The notes beneath the pieces were generated by a model, which saw only the letters and a program-made list of their open reading frames with translations, was not told where the DNA came from and made no database searches. A program made the translations under genes and the position numbers. 48,163 nucleotides of DNA, taken from the NCBI GenBank assembly GCA_002336485.1, contig DDCZ01000026.1:1-48163 (forward strand), read 5' to 3'. Position 1 is the first letter of the stretch, and every line of letters begins with the position of its first letter. The stretch is from Flavobacteriales bacterium UBA1993 (GTDB taxonomy: Bacteria > Bacteroidota > Bacteroidia > Flavobacteriales_G > Salibacteraceae). This document shows positions 32,581-40,490 of this stretch, piece after piece.

Positions 32581-32588
32581 TATCTTTG
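32581..32588 (+). promoter_or_regulatory. TATCTTTG promoter element before the lipoprotein-yicC-gmk operon
   Basis: TATCTTTG lies 15 bases before the ATG at 32604 and shares the core TCTATCTTTGC with the lysS element. The upstream -33 position is occupied by the polA-end hairpin and has no TTG. Confidence 0.5.
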
Positions 32589-32603
32589 CACAATAATTAT
32601 AAT

Positions 32604-33500
32604 ATGAAGCAACTATCTCTTTTCGCATTGGGCGGATTTATGCTTGTCTTAGCCGGCTGCGGGCCTACCGACACAAGCAAAGCCGAACCCGAGAAACCGG
32701 CTGCTCCGGTAACGCATGACACCAGCGAGGTCTTTCAAAGTGCAAAGTCAATTTTTTACTCCCTTCCCTCTCCTATGGAGCTGTCGACGCTTATTAAGTC
32801 TGCCGGTGGGGAATTCAGAAAGGATTTGCTGCACGATCCGAACAAAGCAAATACGTATCAATCAACCCAGAAAAGAGCCTTAGCCTTGGGCCTTTATGGA
32901 GCCGATCTTAGCTATTCCAGCGTCTACAACATGCAAGGAGAAGCGGTAAAGTTTTTAGCCGCAAGCAAAAGACTTGGCGAGACAATCGGAATACAAGAGG
33001 CGTTCAGCGCTAACTTAATCGAACGCGCCAACAATAACATGGGCAACCGTGATTCTATGTTCAGTATAATGACTGAAATGTACTGGCAAACAAACAGTCA
33101 GCTGAAAGAGGAAAACAGAGATCAACTCGCACTGATTGTGATGTCGGGCGGTTGGGCCGAAGGATTGTACATCGGTTGCAACGCAATTAACAATGACGAT
33201 CCTCAACCAGAAATTGAAATGCGCATGGCTGAGCAAATGTTTGCCTCAAAGCAACTGGAAGAGATGTTCCAATTTTACGACGACGACCCTATGGTAAGCG
33301 ACGTTCATGCGATGTTTCAACCAACTTTCGATTTGTTCAATAGCTTGACTATTATCGAAGCCGAGCGCAGCATTGATAAAGATGAAGAGAGTGGCCAACA
33401 TACTATTGGCGGTCAAAGCGAAATCTCCTTCGGGTCGGATGATATGGAAAAACTCACCCTTATTGCTAATGAACTTCGTTCAAAAATTGTGGAACCATGA
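32604..33500 (+). CDS. Hypothetical lipoprotein (298 aa)
   Basis: I do not recognise a named family beyond a general Bacteroidota lipoprotein. The signal ends in LVLAGC, so Cys is residue 21 from the ATG at 32604. After a Pro/Lys/Glu-rich linker the protein is helical, with regions such as FYSLPSPMELSTLIKSAG and ALGLYGADLSYSSVYNMQGEAV, and a long acidic C-terminus. The YSLPSP...TLIKSAG stretch near residue 55 is a conserved-looking block. ATG 32604 is preferred to an in-frame TTG at 32586, which lies inside the promoter element. It overlaps the next gene by 4 bases (ATGA). It is first in an operon with yicC, gmk, nadD and thiL. Confidence 0.8.
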   Translation: MKQLSLFALGGFMLVLAGCGPTDTSKAEPEKPAAPVTHDTSEVFQSAKSIFYSLPSPMELSTLIKSAGGEFRKDLLHDPNKANTYQSTQKRALALGLYGADLSYSSVYNMQGEAVKFLAASKRLGETIGIQEAFSANLIERANNNMGNRDSMFSIMTEMYWQTNSQLKEENRDQLALIVMSGGWAEGLYIGCNAINNDDPQPEIEMRMAEQMFASKQLEEMFQFYDDDPMVSDVHAMFQPTFDLFNSLTIIEAERSIDKDEESGQHTIGGQSEISFGSDDMEKLTLIANELRSKIVEP

Positions 33501-33934
33501 TTAAGAAACTCGGAATTTTTAGCTTGATCCTAGCGGGGTTATTCGTATTCAATTATGAAGGTCAAGCTCAGTGCAAGACCTTTACAAAGAAAAAATGTAT
33601 CGGAGAGCTTTCCGACTACAACAGTAACGGCCAGTATAATGGTGCCGTAATGTTTGAAGGAGAAGAGGCTACCTTGATGCAGACGTTCTATTCAGGACAG
33701 AAATATCGATTATTCATTTGCGCTCAACCATCGATTGAAGGGTTGTTTTTTGAGGTAAAAGACTATCGAAATACACTTCTATACACAAGCGAAGGAACTG
33801 GCTCAAATATGTTTGATTTTGATGTTGAATCTACTCAGCAATTAAAGATTCGTATCGTCGTACCTGATGGTGGTAGCGGTTCGCAAATCAAAAAGAACGG
33901 TTGCGTGTCCGTATTGGTCGGATTCAAGGAGTAA
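33497..33934 (+). CDS. Small secreted hypothetical protein (145 aa)
   Basis: The family is not recognised. A signal peptide is followed by a predicted cut before Gln (YEGQA/QCKTF). The mature part of about 117 residues has four cysteines, two close to the N-terminus (QCKTFTKKKCIG), one central and one near the C-terminus, which suggests disulfide bonds in the periplasm. Strands such as KYRLFICAQP, GLFFEVKDYRN and LKIRIVVPDGG suggest a small beta-sandwich. Its start overlaps the end of the lipoprotein gene by 4 bases, so both are probably made together and may act together at the envelope. Confidence 0.76.
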   Translation: MIKKLGIFSLILAGLFVFNYEGQAQCKTFTKKKCIGELSDYNSNGQYNGAVMFEGEEATLMQTFYSGQKYRLFICAQPSIEGLFFEVKDYRNTLLYTSEGTGSNMFDFDVESTQQLKIRIVVPDGGSGSQIKKNGCVSVLVGFKE

Positions 33935-33951
33935 CACTAAACAAGCGCACT

Positions 33952-34839
33952 ATGACGTATTCCATGACCGGATATGGCAAACATTCATCCACATACAACG
34001 GACGCGTCCTAACGGTTGAAATTCGCACGCTAAACAGCAAACAGGCGGACATGAACGTGCGCATGCCCTCCATTTACCGAGAGAAGGAATTCGAAATTCG
34101 CGATGCACTTTCTAGTGGATTGATTCGAGGTAAAATTGACCTTTCCATCCAGCGTGATTTGGCCCCAGGCGAATCTGGCACAGAGCTGAACGAAGGTTTG
34201 GTCGGCCATTATTATACGCTCATTAAAAAACTAGAGTCCTCATTTGTCGAGGAGGGAGCGACTTCCGCCACAGACTACATGAATCTAATCATGAAAATGC
34301 CGGAAGTTACAAGTCCCGCAAGCCAATCCCTGGAAGCTGCAGAATACCTTGTACTCCGGGATTCTATTGATAATTGTTTAAGCAGTTGCATGGCATTTCG
34401 CGAGCAAGAAGGAGCAAAGCTTGTCGGTGTGCTAAGATCTTCAGTTGAGTCAATATTATCAGGGCTCGAGGGAGTAGGCCCCATGGAAGCAGATCGGATT
34501 GCTAATATCCGTGGTCGGATTTCAAATAATCTCAAAGATGACCAAGGAGAGAACGCGCAAATAGATCGAGACCGATTCGAACAGGAGCTGATCTACTATT
34601 TAGAAAAATTAGACATCACTGAAGAAAAGGTGCGGCTCAAGGCACATTGTGATTTCTTCCTCGCTACGCTGAATGAACATGGTTCAAAAGGCAAAAAACT
34701 CAGCTTCATTGGACAAGAAATGGGTCGCGAAATAAACACGTTGGGAAGTAAGGCTCAGCATTCTGAAATGCAGCGACTTGTTGTCGGCATGAAGGATGAG
34801 TTAGAGAAAATCAAGGAACAAGTTCTTAACGTCTTATAA
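33952..34839 (+). CDS. YicC/YloC family endoribonuclease
   Basis: The 295-residue protein starts with the family signature MTYSMTGYGKHSS followed by EIRTLNSKQADMNVRMP. It ends with the helical KKLSFIGQEMGREINTLGSKAQHSEMQRLVVGMKDELEKIKEQVLNVL. Members such as E. coli YicC are ribonucleases that affect small-RNA stability and stationary-phase survival. The gene is usually found next to gmk, as here. ATG 33952 was chosen because the signature begins there; the earlier in-frame TTG at 33901 lies inside the preceding gene. It precedes gmk by 9 bases. Confidence 0.94.
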   Translation: MTYSMTGYGKHSSTYNGRVLTVEIRTLNSKQADMNVRMPSIYREKEFEIRDALSSGLIRGKIDLSIQRDLAPGESGTELNEGLVGHYYTLIKKLESSFVEEGATSATDYMNLIMKMPEVTSPASQSLEAAEYLVLRDSIDNCLSSCMAFREQEGAKLVGVLRSSVESILSGLEGVGPMEADRIANIRGRISNNLKDDQGENAQIDRDRFEQELIYYLEKLDITEEKVRLKAHCDFFLATLNEHGSKGKKLSFIGQEMGREINTLGSKAQHSEMQRLVVGMKDELEKIKEQVLNVL

Positions 34840-34848
34840 TCCACCGAT

Positions 34849-35421
34849 TTGGAGGCTAAAGGGAAATCCATCATTTTTTCTGCACCGTCAGGAGCTGGCA
34901 AAACCACCATTGTTCGCGCACTGCTCGCTTCAGACTTGCCGTTAGAATTTTCCATTTCTGCTTGCAGCCGACCAGTTAGAGGAGAAGAGGTAGACAAAAA
35001 GGATTACTATTTCCTAGGAATCAACGGATTCAAAGAAGCCATCGATAATGACGCTCTATTAGAGTGGGAAGAAGTGTACCCAGATCAGTTTTATGGTACA
35101 CTTAAGTCTGAAATAGATCGAATTTGGTCCAACAACCGAGCTGTTATATTTGACGTAGACGTCTACGGTGGCTTGGAATTAAAAAAGCGCCTTGGCGATC
35201 AAGCACTGTCGATATTTGTGATGCCTCCGACACGCGAAGTACTCGAAGCACGTCTTCGAAGTCGAAAAACAGAATCTGAAGAGAAAATACGAATGCGTCT
35301 TAAGAAAGCCGATGAGGAGCTAAGTATGCATACTGAGTTTGACCATGTTTTGCTAAACGACGATTTGGATAGAGCAGTGAAAGAAGCTTCCCAAACCATA
35401 ACACGCTTTTTTACTAAATGA
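34849..35421 (+). CDS. gmk: Guanylate kinase
   Basis: Gmk phosphorylates GMP to GDP with ATP in nucleotide metabolism. The 190-residue protein has the P-loop SAPSGAGKTT (residues 9-18), the GMP-binding ACSRPVRGEEVDKKDYYFL and EWEEVYPDQFYGTL, and the lid region EARLRSRKTESEEKIRMRL. The start is a TTG at 34849, 9 bases after the yicC stop, because no ATG lies upstream of the P-loop in frame. The end overlaps nadD by 4 bases (ATGA). Confidence 0.95.
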   Translation: MEAKGKSIIFSAPSGAGKTTIVRALLASDLPLEFSISACSRPVRGEEVDKKDYYFLGINGFKEAIDNDALLEWEEVYPDQFYGTLKSEIDRIWSNNRAVIFDVDVYGGLELKKRLGDQALSIFVMPPTREVLEARLRSRKTESEEKIRMRLKKADEELSMHTEFDHVLLNDDLDRAVKEASQTITRFFTK

Positions 35422-36023
35422 GTAAGCGCATAGGATTGTATTTCGGAACATTCAACCCCATTCATGTGGGTCATATGATTATTGCGAATCACATGGCTCA
35501 GCATCATTCAATTGATCAGGTCTGGTTCATTGTGTCGCCCCAAAATCCGCTAAAACCAAAGGCTTCGATACTTGCAGACTTCCATCGATTGGCGCTTGTA
35601 AGAACCGCGGTTGAGGACAACAATAACCTACGCGCGTCAAATATTGAATTCGATCTACCACAGCCTTCTTACACGGTTCACACGTTGATTGCGCTTAAAG
35701 AAAAATATCCTGAACATGCGTTCACGATAATTATGGGAGAAGACAATTTGAACACCTTGCACAAGTGGAAGAATCACGAAGAAATATTGAAGAACCATTC
35801 GATCCTTGTCTATCCTCGTGTAGAGAGCGATGAATCATTGTCCGTAAACATTCAAGAAAAAAGCGCCCTGTTAGGGCTGGACAATGTGCAGATCGTAGAT
35901 GCTCCCTTGATGAAAATATCAGCCAGCTTTATTCGAAAATCGATTAAAGAAAAAAAAGACGTGCGGTACCTTTTAACCGAGCGTGTAATGAATTATGTAG
36001 AAGAAATGCACTTCTACAAGTAA
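35418..36023 (+). CDS. nadD: Nicotinate-nucleotide adenylyltransferase
   Basis: NadD joins nicotinate mononucleotide to AMP, giving deamido-NAD in NAD synthesis. The 201-residue protein has the nucleotidyltransferase motif GTFNPIHVGHMIIA (HxGH) and the C-terminal ISASFIRKSI loop that closes on ATP. The FTIIMGEDNLNTLHKWKNHEEIL segment is also family-typical. The length is normal. It is coupled to gmk through an ATGA overlap and followed by thiL after 7 bases. Confidence 0.95.
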   Translation: MSKRIGLYFGTFNPIHVGHMIIANHMAQHHSIDQVWFIVSPQNPLKPKASILADFHRLALVRTAVEDNNNLRASNIEFDLPQPSYTVHTLIALKEKYPEHAFTIIMGEDNLNTLHKWKNHEEILKNHSILVYPRVESDESLSVNIQEKSALLGLDNVQIVDAPLMKISASFIRKSIKEKKDVRYLLTERVMNYVEEMHFYK

Positions 36024-36030
36024 CCAAATT

Positions 36031-37056
36031 ATGAGCGATAGAACCGAAATAAGTGAACTAGGCGAATTCGAATTGATTCACCAATTAACAAAGGATGTGA
36101 AGACCACCCAGCCTAGCACGGTTCAGGGTATTGGGGATGATGCCGCAGTTATAGATAGAGGCGATCATTACGAACTGGTTAGCACAGATCTCCTTGTAGA
36201 GGGAGTTCATTTTGACATGAGCTACACGCCATTGAAGCATCTCGGCTACAAGGCCATCTCCGTCAATTTAAGCGACATTTTCGCAATGAATGGCACGCCT
36301 ACGCATGTAACCGTTTCCCTCGCCATTTCAAGTCGCTTCCCATACGAAGCTGTGAATGAATTGTACGACGGTATCAAGGCCGCATGCGAACGTTTTGGAG
36401 TGGATCTAGTTGGAGGCGACACAACCTCTAGCATAACCGGTATGATGATCAGCGTTACCGCAATTGGACGCGTTGCAAAAGAAAAACTAGCGCTCAGAAG
36501 CGGAGCAAAAGAAAATGATCTAATCTGCGTAAGTGGTGACCTTGGTGGAGCATATATAGGGCTTCAAATTCTCGAACGTGAGAAGATGGTATGGAAAGAC
36601 AACCCTGAAATTCAACCAGACCTTGAAGGATTCGACTACGTGATAGAGCGTTTTCTGAAACCCGAAGCCCGAGCCGACGTGATCGAAGAACTTGGCAAAC
36701 TTGGAATTACTCCAACAAGTATGATTGATATTTCTGATGGACTGGGGTCTGAGCTTCTTCATATAGCTAGGCAAAGTCAATGTGGTGTCCGGGTTTATGA
36801 AGAGAAAATCCCCTTGGACGCTTCGACCATCACACAATGTCAGGAATTTAAGATGGAGCCAAGCGTGTGTGCGCTCAGTGGAGGTGAAGATTATGAACTG
36901 CTTTTCACCATACCACAAAGTGATTTTGAAGCCGCTTCAAAAAGCGAATTCTTTAGCATCATTGGCCATATTACAGACGCTGCATCTGGATCAGCAATCG
37001 TTTATCCCCAAGGAGAGGAAATTCAGATTAAGGCGCAAGGCTGGAAATCTATATAA
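36031..37056 (+). CDS. thiL: Thiamine-monophosphate kinase
   Basis: ThiL phosphorylates thiamine monophosphate to the active cofactor thiamine diphosphate. The 341-residue protein has the PurM-like fold with an N-terminal GIGDDAAVIDRGDHYELVSTDLLVEGVHFD, the metal-binding LVGGDTTSS, and late motifs MIDISDGLGSELLHIA and CALSGGEDYELLFT. The length fits. It is the last gene of the operon starting at 32604. The hairpin after it has its T run on the other strand, so it is mainly a terminator for the convergent gene. Confidence 0.95.
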   Translation: MSDRTEISELGEFELIHQLTKDVKTTQPSTVQGIGDDAAVIDRGDHYELVSTDLLVEGVHFDMSYTPLKHLGYKAISVNLSDIFAMNGTPTHVTVSLAISSRFPYEAVNELYDGIKAACERFGVDLVGGDTTSSITGMMISVTAIGRVAKEKLALRSGAKENDLICVSGDLGGAYIGLQILEREKMVWKDNPEIQPDLEGFDYVIERFLKPEARADVIEELGKLGITPTSMIDISDGLGSELLHIARQSQCGVRVYEEKIPLDASTITQCQEFKMEPSVCALSGGEDYELLFTIPQSDFEAASKSEFFSIIGHITDAASGSAIVYPQGEEIQIKAQGWKSI

Positions 37057-37057
37057 G

Positions 37058-37087
37058 AAAAAAGGCCGCTGGGAAAATCCAGCAGCC
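37058..37087 (-). terminator. Intrinsic terminator of the 37116-37463 gene
   Basis: Arms GGCCGCTGG (37064-37072) and CCAGCAGCC (37079-37087) pair with one mismatch around a 6-base loop. On the minus strand the stem is followed by a run of six T (37063-37058). That fits rho-independent termination of the minus-strand membrane protein gene. On the plus strand the stem alone could still slow thiL transcription. Confidence 0.75.
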
Positions 37088-37115
37088 TAGTTACTATAGA
37101 GTATAGGGTAGGTGT

Positions 37116-37463
37116 TTAAATGGACGAGAAAATCATCATGAGAACGTCTACTAAAAGCGCCAAGCCAATAGATCGTGTGACAAGTTTCATTGGAGCAATC
37201 GCTAGCATCAGCGTGAGTGACAACATGGAAAAACCAACAATTACTGATAACTTCCAAATGGCATCAAAGGCAAACAAACCAGCTGTGATACCACCGACGA
37301 TACCTACCAATAAGAACCCAACTGAAATAATTCCATATCTATTAAACTCGGCTTCTTCATCCAATTTTTGAATCCATGATGGCGTTGTGGCCTTTACATT
37401 GACCTGCGTCTTTTCTGCTGACTGATGTACTGCTTCCATTGCTTTTTGTTTTGTTGCAGACAA
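37116..37463 (-). CDS. Small membrane protein of unknown function (115 aa)
   Basis: I do not recognise a family. The first 43 residues are polar and Lys/Gln/Glu-rich (MSATKQKAMEAVHQSAEKTQ), suggesting a cytoplasmic tail. Three hydrophobic helices follow at about 44-66, 69-88 and 95-114 (IISVGFLLVGIVGGITAGLF, LSVIVGFSMLSLTLMLAIA, SIGLALLVDVLMMIFSSI). A good terminator lies directly downstream and the reading frame is clean, so I think the gene is real. It is divergent from the 2OG oxygenase, and the 130-base gap between them holds two inverted repeats. Confidence 0.7.
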   Translation of the reverse strand: MSATKQKAMEAVHQSAEKTQVNVKATTPSWIQKLDEEAEFNRYGIISVGFLLVGIVGGITAGLFAFDAIWKLSVIVGFSMLSLTLMLAIAPMKLVTRSIGLALLVDVLMMIFSSI

Positions 37464-37512
37464 ATTTGGAGCATGGGATGCTATTCAAAAATGATCTGGT
37501 ACAGTGTGATAA

Positions 37513-37526
37513 GTGACATTTGTCAC
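37513..37526. promoter_or_regulatory. 14-base palindrome, possible operator
   Basis: GTGACATTTGTCAC is a perfect inverted repeat (6-base arms, 2-base centre) in the divergent gap upstream of both the small membrane protein and the 2OG oxygenase. Its half-site GTGAC resembles that of CRP/FNR-family regulators. The regulator is not identified. Confidence 0.45.
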
Positions 37527-37554
37527 CAATCCTCTTTTCACAATATGTTCTTAA

Positions 37555-37578
37555 ACCACCACAATTATCTTCGGTGGT
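37555..37578. promoter_or_regulatory. Inverted repeat around a possible -7 element of the 2OG oxygenase gene
   Basis: ACCACC (37555-37560) and GGTGGT (37573-37578) are exact inverted repeats with 12 bases between them. The bases between include TATCTTCG, one base away from TAnnTTTG. It lies 16 bases before the ATG at 37594, so a bound protein would block transcription. Confidence 0.4.
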
Positions 37579-37593
37579 ATTTACATTTATGAC

Positions 37594-38382
37594 ATGGAAT
37601 TAAAGCATATTGACATTGATAGACTTCAGGCTGAATCAGCCTCAATAAAAGAGCAGTTCAATTCTGCTAAGCCATTCCACTACGTATGTTTCGACAACTT
37701 CTTCGTTCCAGAAAAAGCCGAAATCATTCATGAATCCTATCCAATTGTTGACCCTGGCACCTGGGATGGAACGACCTATGTAAACCAAAAAAACAAGTTT
37801 CAGAAAACGGAATTCGAAACGGGCTCCACCCTTTCTGAGGCATTTGCAGAACTCAATTCAAAGGCATTTTTGTCATGGCTTCAGGACCTAACAGGATTTA
37901 GCGAGGAAATTGAAGGCGACGATCAATTGTTTGGCGGTGGTCTGCATCAATCGGTAAATGGTGCTTTTTTAAATGTTCATGTAGATTACAATATCCATCC
38001 TGAAACCAAACATCACCGCAGACTAAACGTGATTGTTTATATGAATAAGGACTGGAAAGATAGCTACGAGGGCCACCTAGAACTTTGGGACCTAACCGAT
38101 GGTAAAAAAGAGCAAATCGCACGCATTGCGCCACGCTTCAACCGATGCGTCATTTTTGAAACAAACGAGATCTCATTCCATGGTCATCCAAAACCGCTAA
38201 ATACTCCAGAAGGTGTGAATAGGAAATCGTTGGCCACCTACTACTACACGAAGACAAGGCCTCAAAGTGAACAAGTTGACTCGCACAACACGATCTATGT
38301 CAATACTGAAGGAGTCGGAGGCAAAGTGAAGCAATTCAATTCGGGGATAAAAGCGTTTCTGGAGCGTATTAACGACCGTTAG
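37594..38382 (+). CDS. 2-oxoglutarate/Fe(II)-dependent oxygenase, prolyl-4-hydroxylase type
   Basis: The 262-residue protein has the double-stranded beta-helix iron site: H-x-D in NGAFLNVHVDYNIHP (about residue 132) and the distal histidine in NEISFHGHPKPL. The arginine-containing GVNRKSLATYYYTKTRP that follows would bind 2-oxoglutarate. It hydroxylates an unknown protein or small molecule in the cytoplasm. The RRLNVIVYMNKDWKDSYEGHLELWD segment is typical of the bacterial 2OG-FeII_Oxy_3 group often found near cell-surface polysaccharide genes. Its last 4 bases overlap the convergent hydrolase gene. ATG 37594 is the first possible start. Confidence 0.88.
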   Translation: MELKHIDIDRLQAESASIKEQFNSAKPFHYVCFDNFFVPEKAEIIHESYPIVDPGTWDGTTYVNQKNKFQKTEFETGSTLSEAFAELNSKAFLSWLQDLTGFSEEIEGDDQLFGGGLHQSVNGAFLNVHVDYNIHPETKHHRRLNVIVYMNKDWKDSYEGHLELWDLTDGKKEQIARIAPRFNRCVIFETNEISFHGHPKPLNTPEGVNRKSLATYYYTKTRPQSEQVDSHNTIYVNTEGVGGKVKQFNSGIKAFLERINDR

Positions 38383-39158
38383 CCTACCGCCGCTAAGAGT
38401 AGCTTTTTCGCAGTTTCTGGATATTCCAAGAAACTCATATGACCACAGCCTTCTATTACGTTGAGTTGCACAAATTCGGAGATCTCTGACAGTTGCACTG
38501 ATTCTTCTAAAGGAATTCGCGGGTCTTTATCTCCGGCAATAATGAACACTGGAAAGGGAGGAAACTTTAAAAGAACTTCTCGATTAGGCCGAAGGCGCAT
38601 TCCAGAAAGTGCGGCCACAATACCTTGTTTCGAAGTGTTGAGCGCTTCGCTTTTCAACAACTTAATTTCACTTCCAAGCCGCTTCCGATTTGAAGGCTTA
38701 AAGAGCATTGGAATTGATGTGCGCACGAAGGATTTGTGATTCACCTTTATCAATTTGATGGCCCTTTCCCTATCTCGTTTCTTCCACATCGTATCCGCAC
38801 GTGCGGTGCTGTGATATAGCGTTAAGGACCTCAACATATCCGGCTCTTTTTCAGCCAATGCTAAGGCCACATATCCGCCCATGGAATGTCCAACAAGAGA
38901 TATGCGCCTAATCTTTAGATGACGTAGAACGGCCAAGACCGCATCCGCCATTTCTTCCATGGTGTGCACGTATCCAATACAATCTGATTCCCCATGGCCG
39001 GGCAAGTCAACACAAATTGTTCGTTTAGATTTCAGCGTTTCCTGCACGAAAGCCCACATCGACACGTTTTCAAGAAACCCATGAATGAGCACAACCGCTG
39101 GCCCCTTTCCAATATCGGTAAAGTGGATGTCTACGTCTTTGAAACGCAGTTTAGGCAT
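38379..39158 (-). CDS. Alpha/beta hydrolase
   Basis: The 259-residue cytoplasmic protein has an oxyanion segment VVLIHGFLENVSMW, a nucleophile elbow SLVGHSMGGYVALALAE (Ser near residue 91), an aspartate region FIIAGDKDPRIPLE and a final histidine in IEGCGHMSFLEYPE. The catalytic triad is therefore complete. The substrate is not predictable. It follows the aminopeptidase gene on the minus strand, overlapping it by 8 bases, so the two are coupled. Confidence 0.9.
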   Translation of the reverse strand: MPKLRFKDVDIHFTDIGKGPAVVLIHGFLENVSMWAFVQETLKSKRTICVDLPGHGESDCIGYVHTMEEMADAVLAVLRHLKIRRISLVGHSMGGYVALALAEKEPDMLRSLTLYHSTARADTMWKKRDRERAIKLIKVNHKSFVRTSIPMLFKPSNRKRLGSEIKLLKSEALNTSKQGIVAALSGMRLRPNREVLLKFPPFPVFIIAGDKDPRIPLEESVQLSEISEFVQLNVIEGCGHMSFLEYPETAKKLLLAAVG

Positions 39159-40440
39159 TCATCAAATCTTCGATTTCGTCAGCCTCGATTGGAATATTCT
39201 CCATCAGATTGGTATATCCGTCCTTGGTAAGCAGATAATCGTCTTCGAGTCGGATTCCCAAGTTTTCTTCCAGGATATATATTCCCGGCTCTACAGTAAA
39301 TGTGGACCCCTCAGGAATCGGCGCATTCCACGGCCCATAGTCATGGGTGTCTAACCCAATATAATGAGACGTACCATGCATGAAGTACTTTTTATATGCA
39401 GGCCAATCTGGGTTTTGATTTTTAATGTCATCCATCGAAATCAATCCTAGGTCTACCAATTCTTTCTCCATTATCAGCCCAACCTCTTGATGATATTGTT
39501 TCAATGTTTTGCCCGGACGTAGAATTTCAATCGCTCCATTTTTCACCCGCAACACCGCATTGTATACGTCTTTTTGCCGCTTTGTAAATGTGCCGCTAAC
39601 AGGGACACACCTAGTAAGGTCTGATGCATAATTGGCATATTCTGCGCCGAAATCCATAAGGATTACGTCGCCCGCTTTACACTCTTGATTGTTCTCAATA
39701 TAGTGAAGCACGCACGCGTTCCGTCCCGAACCGATTATTGGGGTGTAGGCAAATCCTTGTGATCGATTTCGAATGAACTCGTGCCATAATTCTGCCTCAA
39801 TTTCATATTCCATTACCCCCGGTTTAATGAAGGGTAAAATTCGTCTGACTCCCTTTTCCGTGATGTCACAAGCCTGCTTCATTAGGTCCACCTCAATTTG
39901 GTGTTTCACCGCCCGCAGTTCGTGAAGAATTGGATTACTTCTTAGATATTCATGTACAGGATATTTGTTTCTGCACCAAGAAATCCAACGATCTTCTCGC
40001 GTTTCCGCTTCTGAGTTCGCTCTCCAATGCTCGTTTGTGTTTACATAGACACTTTTGGCTTCGCTCATTAATTGATTGAATATGGTGTCAAACTGATTGA
40101 GCCAATAAACGGTCTTTATTCCAGATGTTTCAAACGCCGCATCTTTTGTGAGTTTCTCCCCTTCCCAGATAGCAATGTGCTCATTTGTTTCCTTCAAAAA
40201 GAGAATTTCACGGTGGTTTGGATCGTGACAATCAGGAAATAAAACCAAGACACTTTCCTCTTGATCGACACCACTTAACCATAGAATATCTGTGTGCTGC
40301 TTAAAAGACCGAGTACTATCGGCGCTGGTGGTAATTATGTCATTGCTATTTAGAACGGCCAAGGATTTCTCACCCATTCGCGCACTAAAAAGAGATCGAT
40401 TGTACTCGTATAGCGATTTGTCTATTCTATGATATTTCAT
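39151..40440 (-). CDS. Xaa-Pro aminopeptidase (PepP-like, M24B)
   Basis: The 429-residue protein removes an N-terminal residue that precedes proline, using two metal ions. The pita-bread domain has the five metal ligands in VILMDFGAEYANYASDLTRC (two Asp), MHGTSHYIGLDTHD (His), FTVEPGIYI (Glu) and GIRLEDDYLLT (Glu). The N-terminal domain (1-175) is the aminopeptidase P type. I start at ATG 40440 (MKYHRIDKSLYEYNR); a longer in-frame start at 40524 would run into the preceding glycosyltransferase gene. A TATCTTG-like sequence lies just upstream, one base short of the promoter consensus. It lies 50 bases downstream of the glycosyltransferase gene on the same strand. Confidence 0.93.
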   Translation of the reverse strand: MKYHRIDKSLYEYNRSLFSARMGEKSLAVLNSNDIITTSADSTRSFKQHTDILWLSGVDQEESVLVLFPDCHDPNHREILFLKETNEHIAIWEGEKLTKDAAFETSGIKTVYWLNQFDTIFNQLMSEAKSVYVNTNEHWRANSEAETREDRWISWCRNKYPVHEYLRSNPILHELRAVKHQIEVDLMKQACDITEKGVRRILPFIKPGVMEYEIEAELWHEFIRNRSQGFAYTPIIGSGRNACVLHYIENNQECKAGDVILMDFGAEYANYASDLTRCVPVSGTFTKRQKDVYNAVLRVKNGAIEILRPGKTLKQYHQEVGLIMEKELVDLGLISMDDIKNQNPDWPAYKKYFMHGTSHYIGLDTHDYGPWNAPIPEGSTFTVEPGIYILEENLGIRLEDDYLLTKDGYTNLMENIPIEADEIEDLMNA

Positions 40441-40490
40441 GGGTGCAAGATAATATTGCTGACCCAATTTTCCACGCCTAACGCGGTGGA

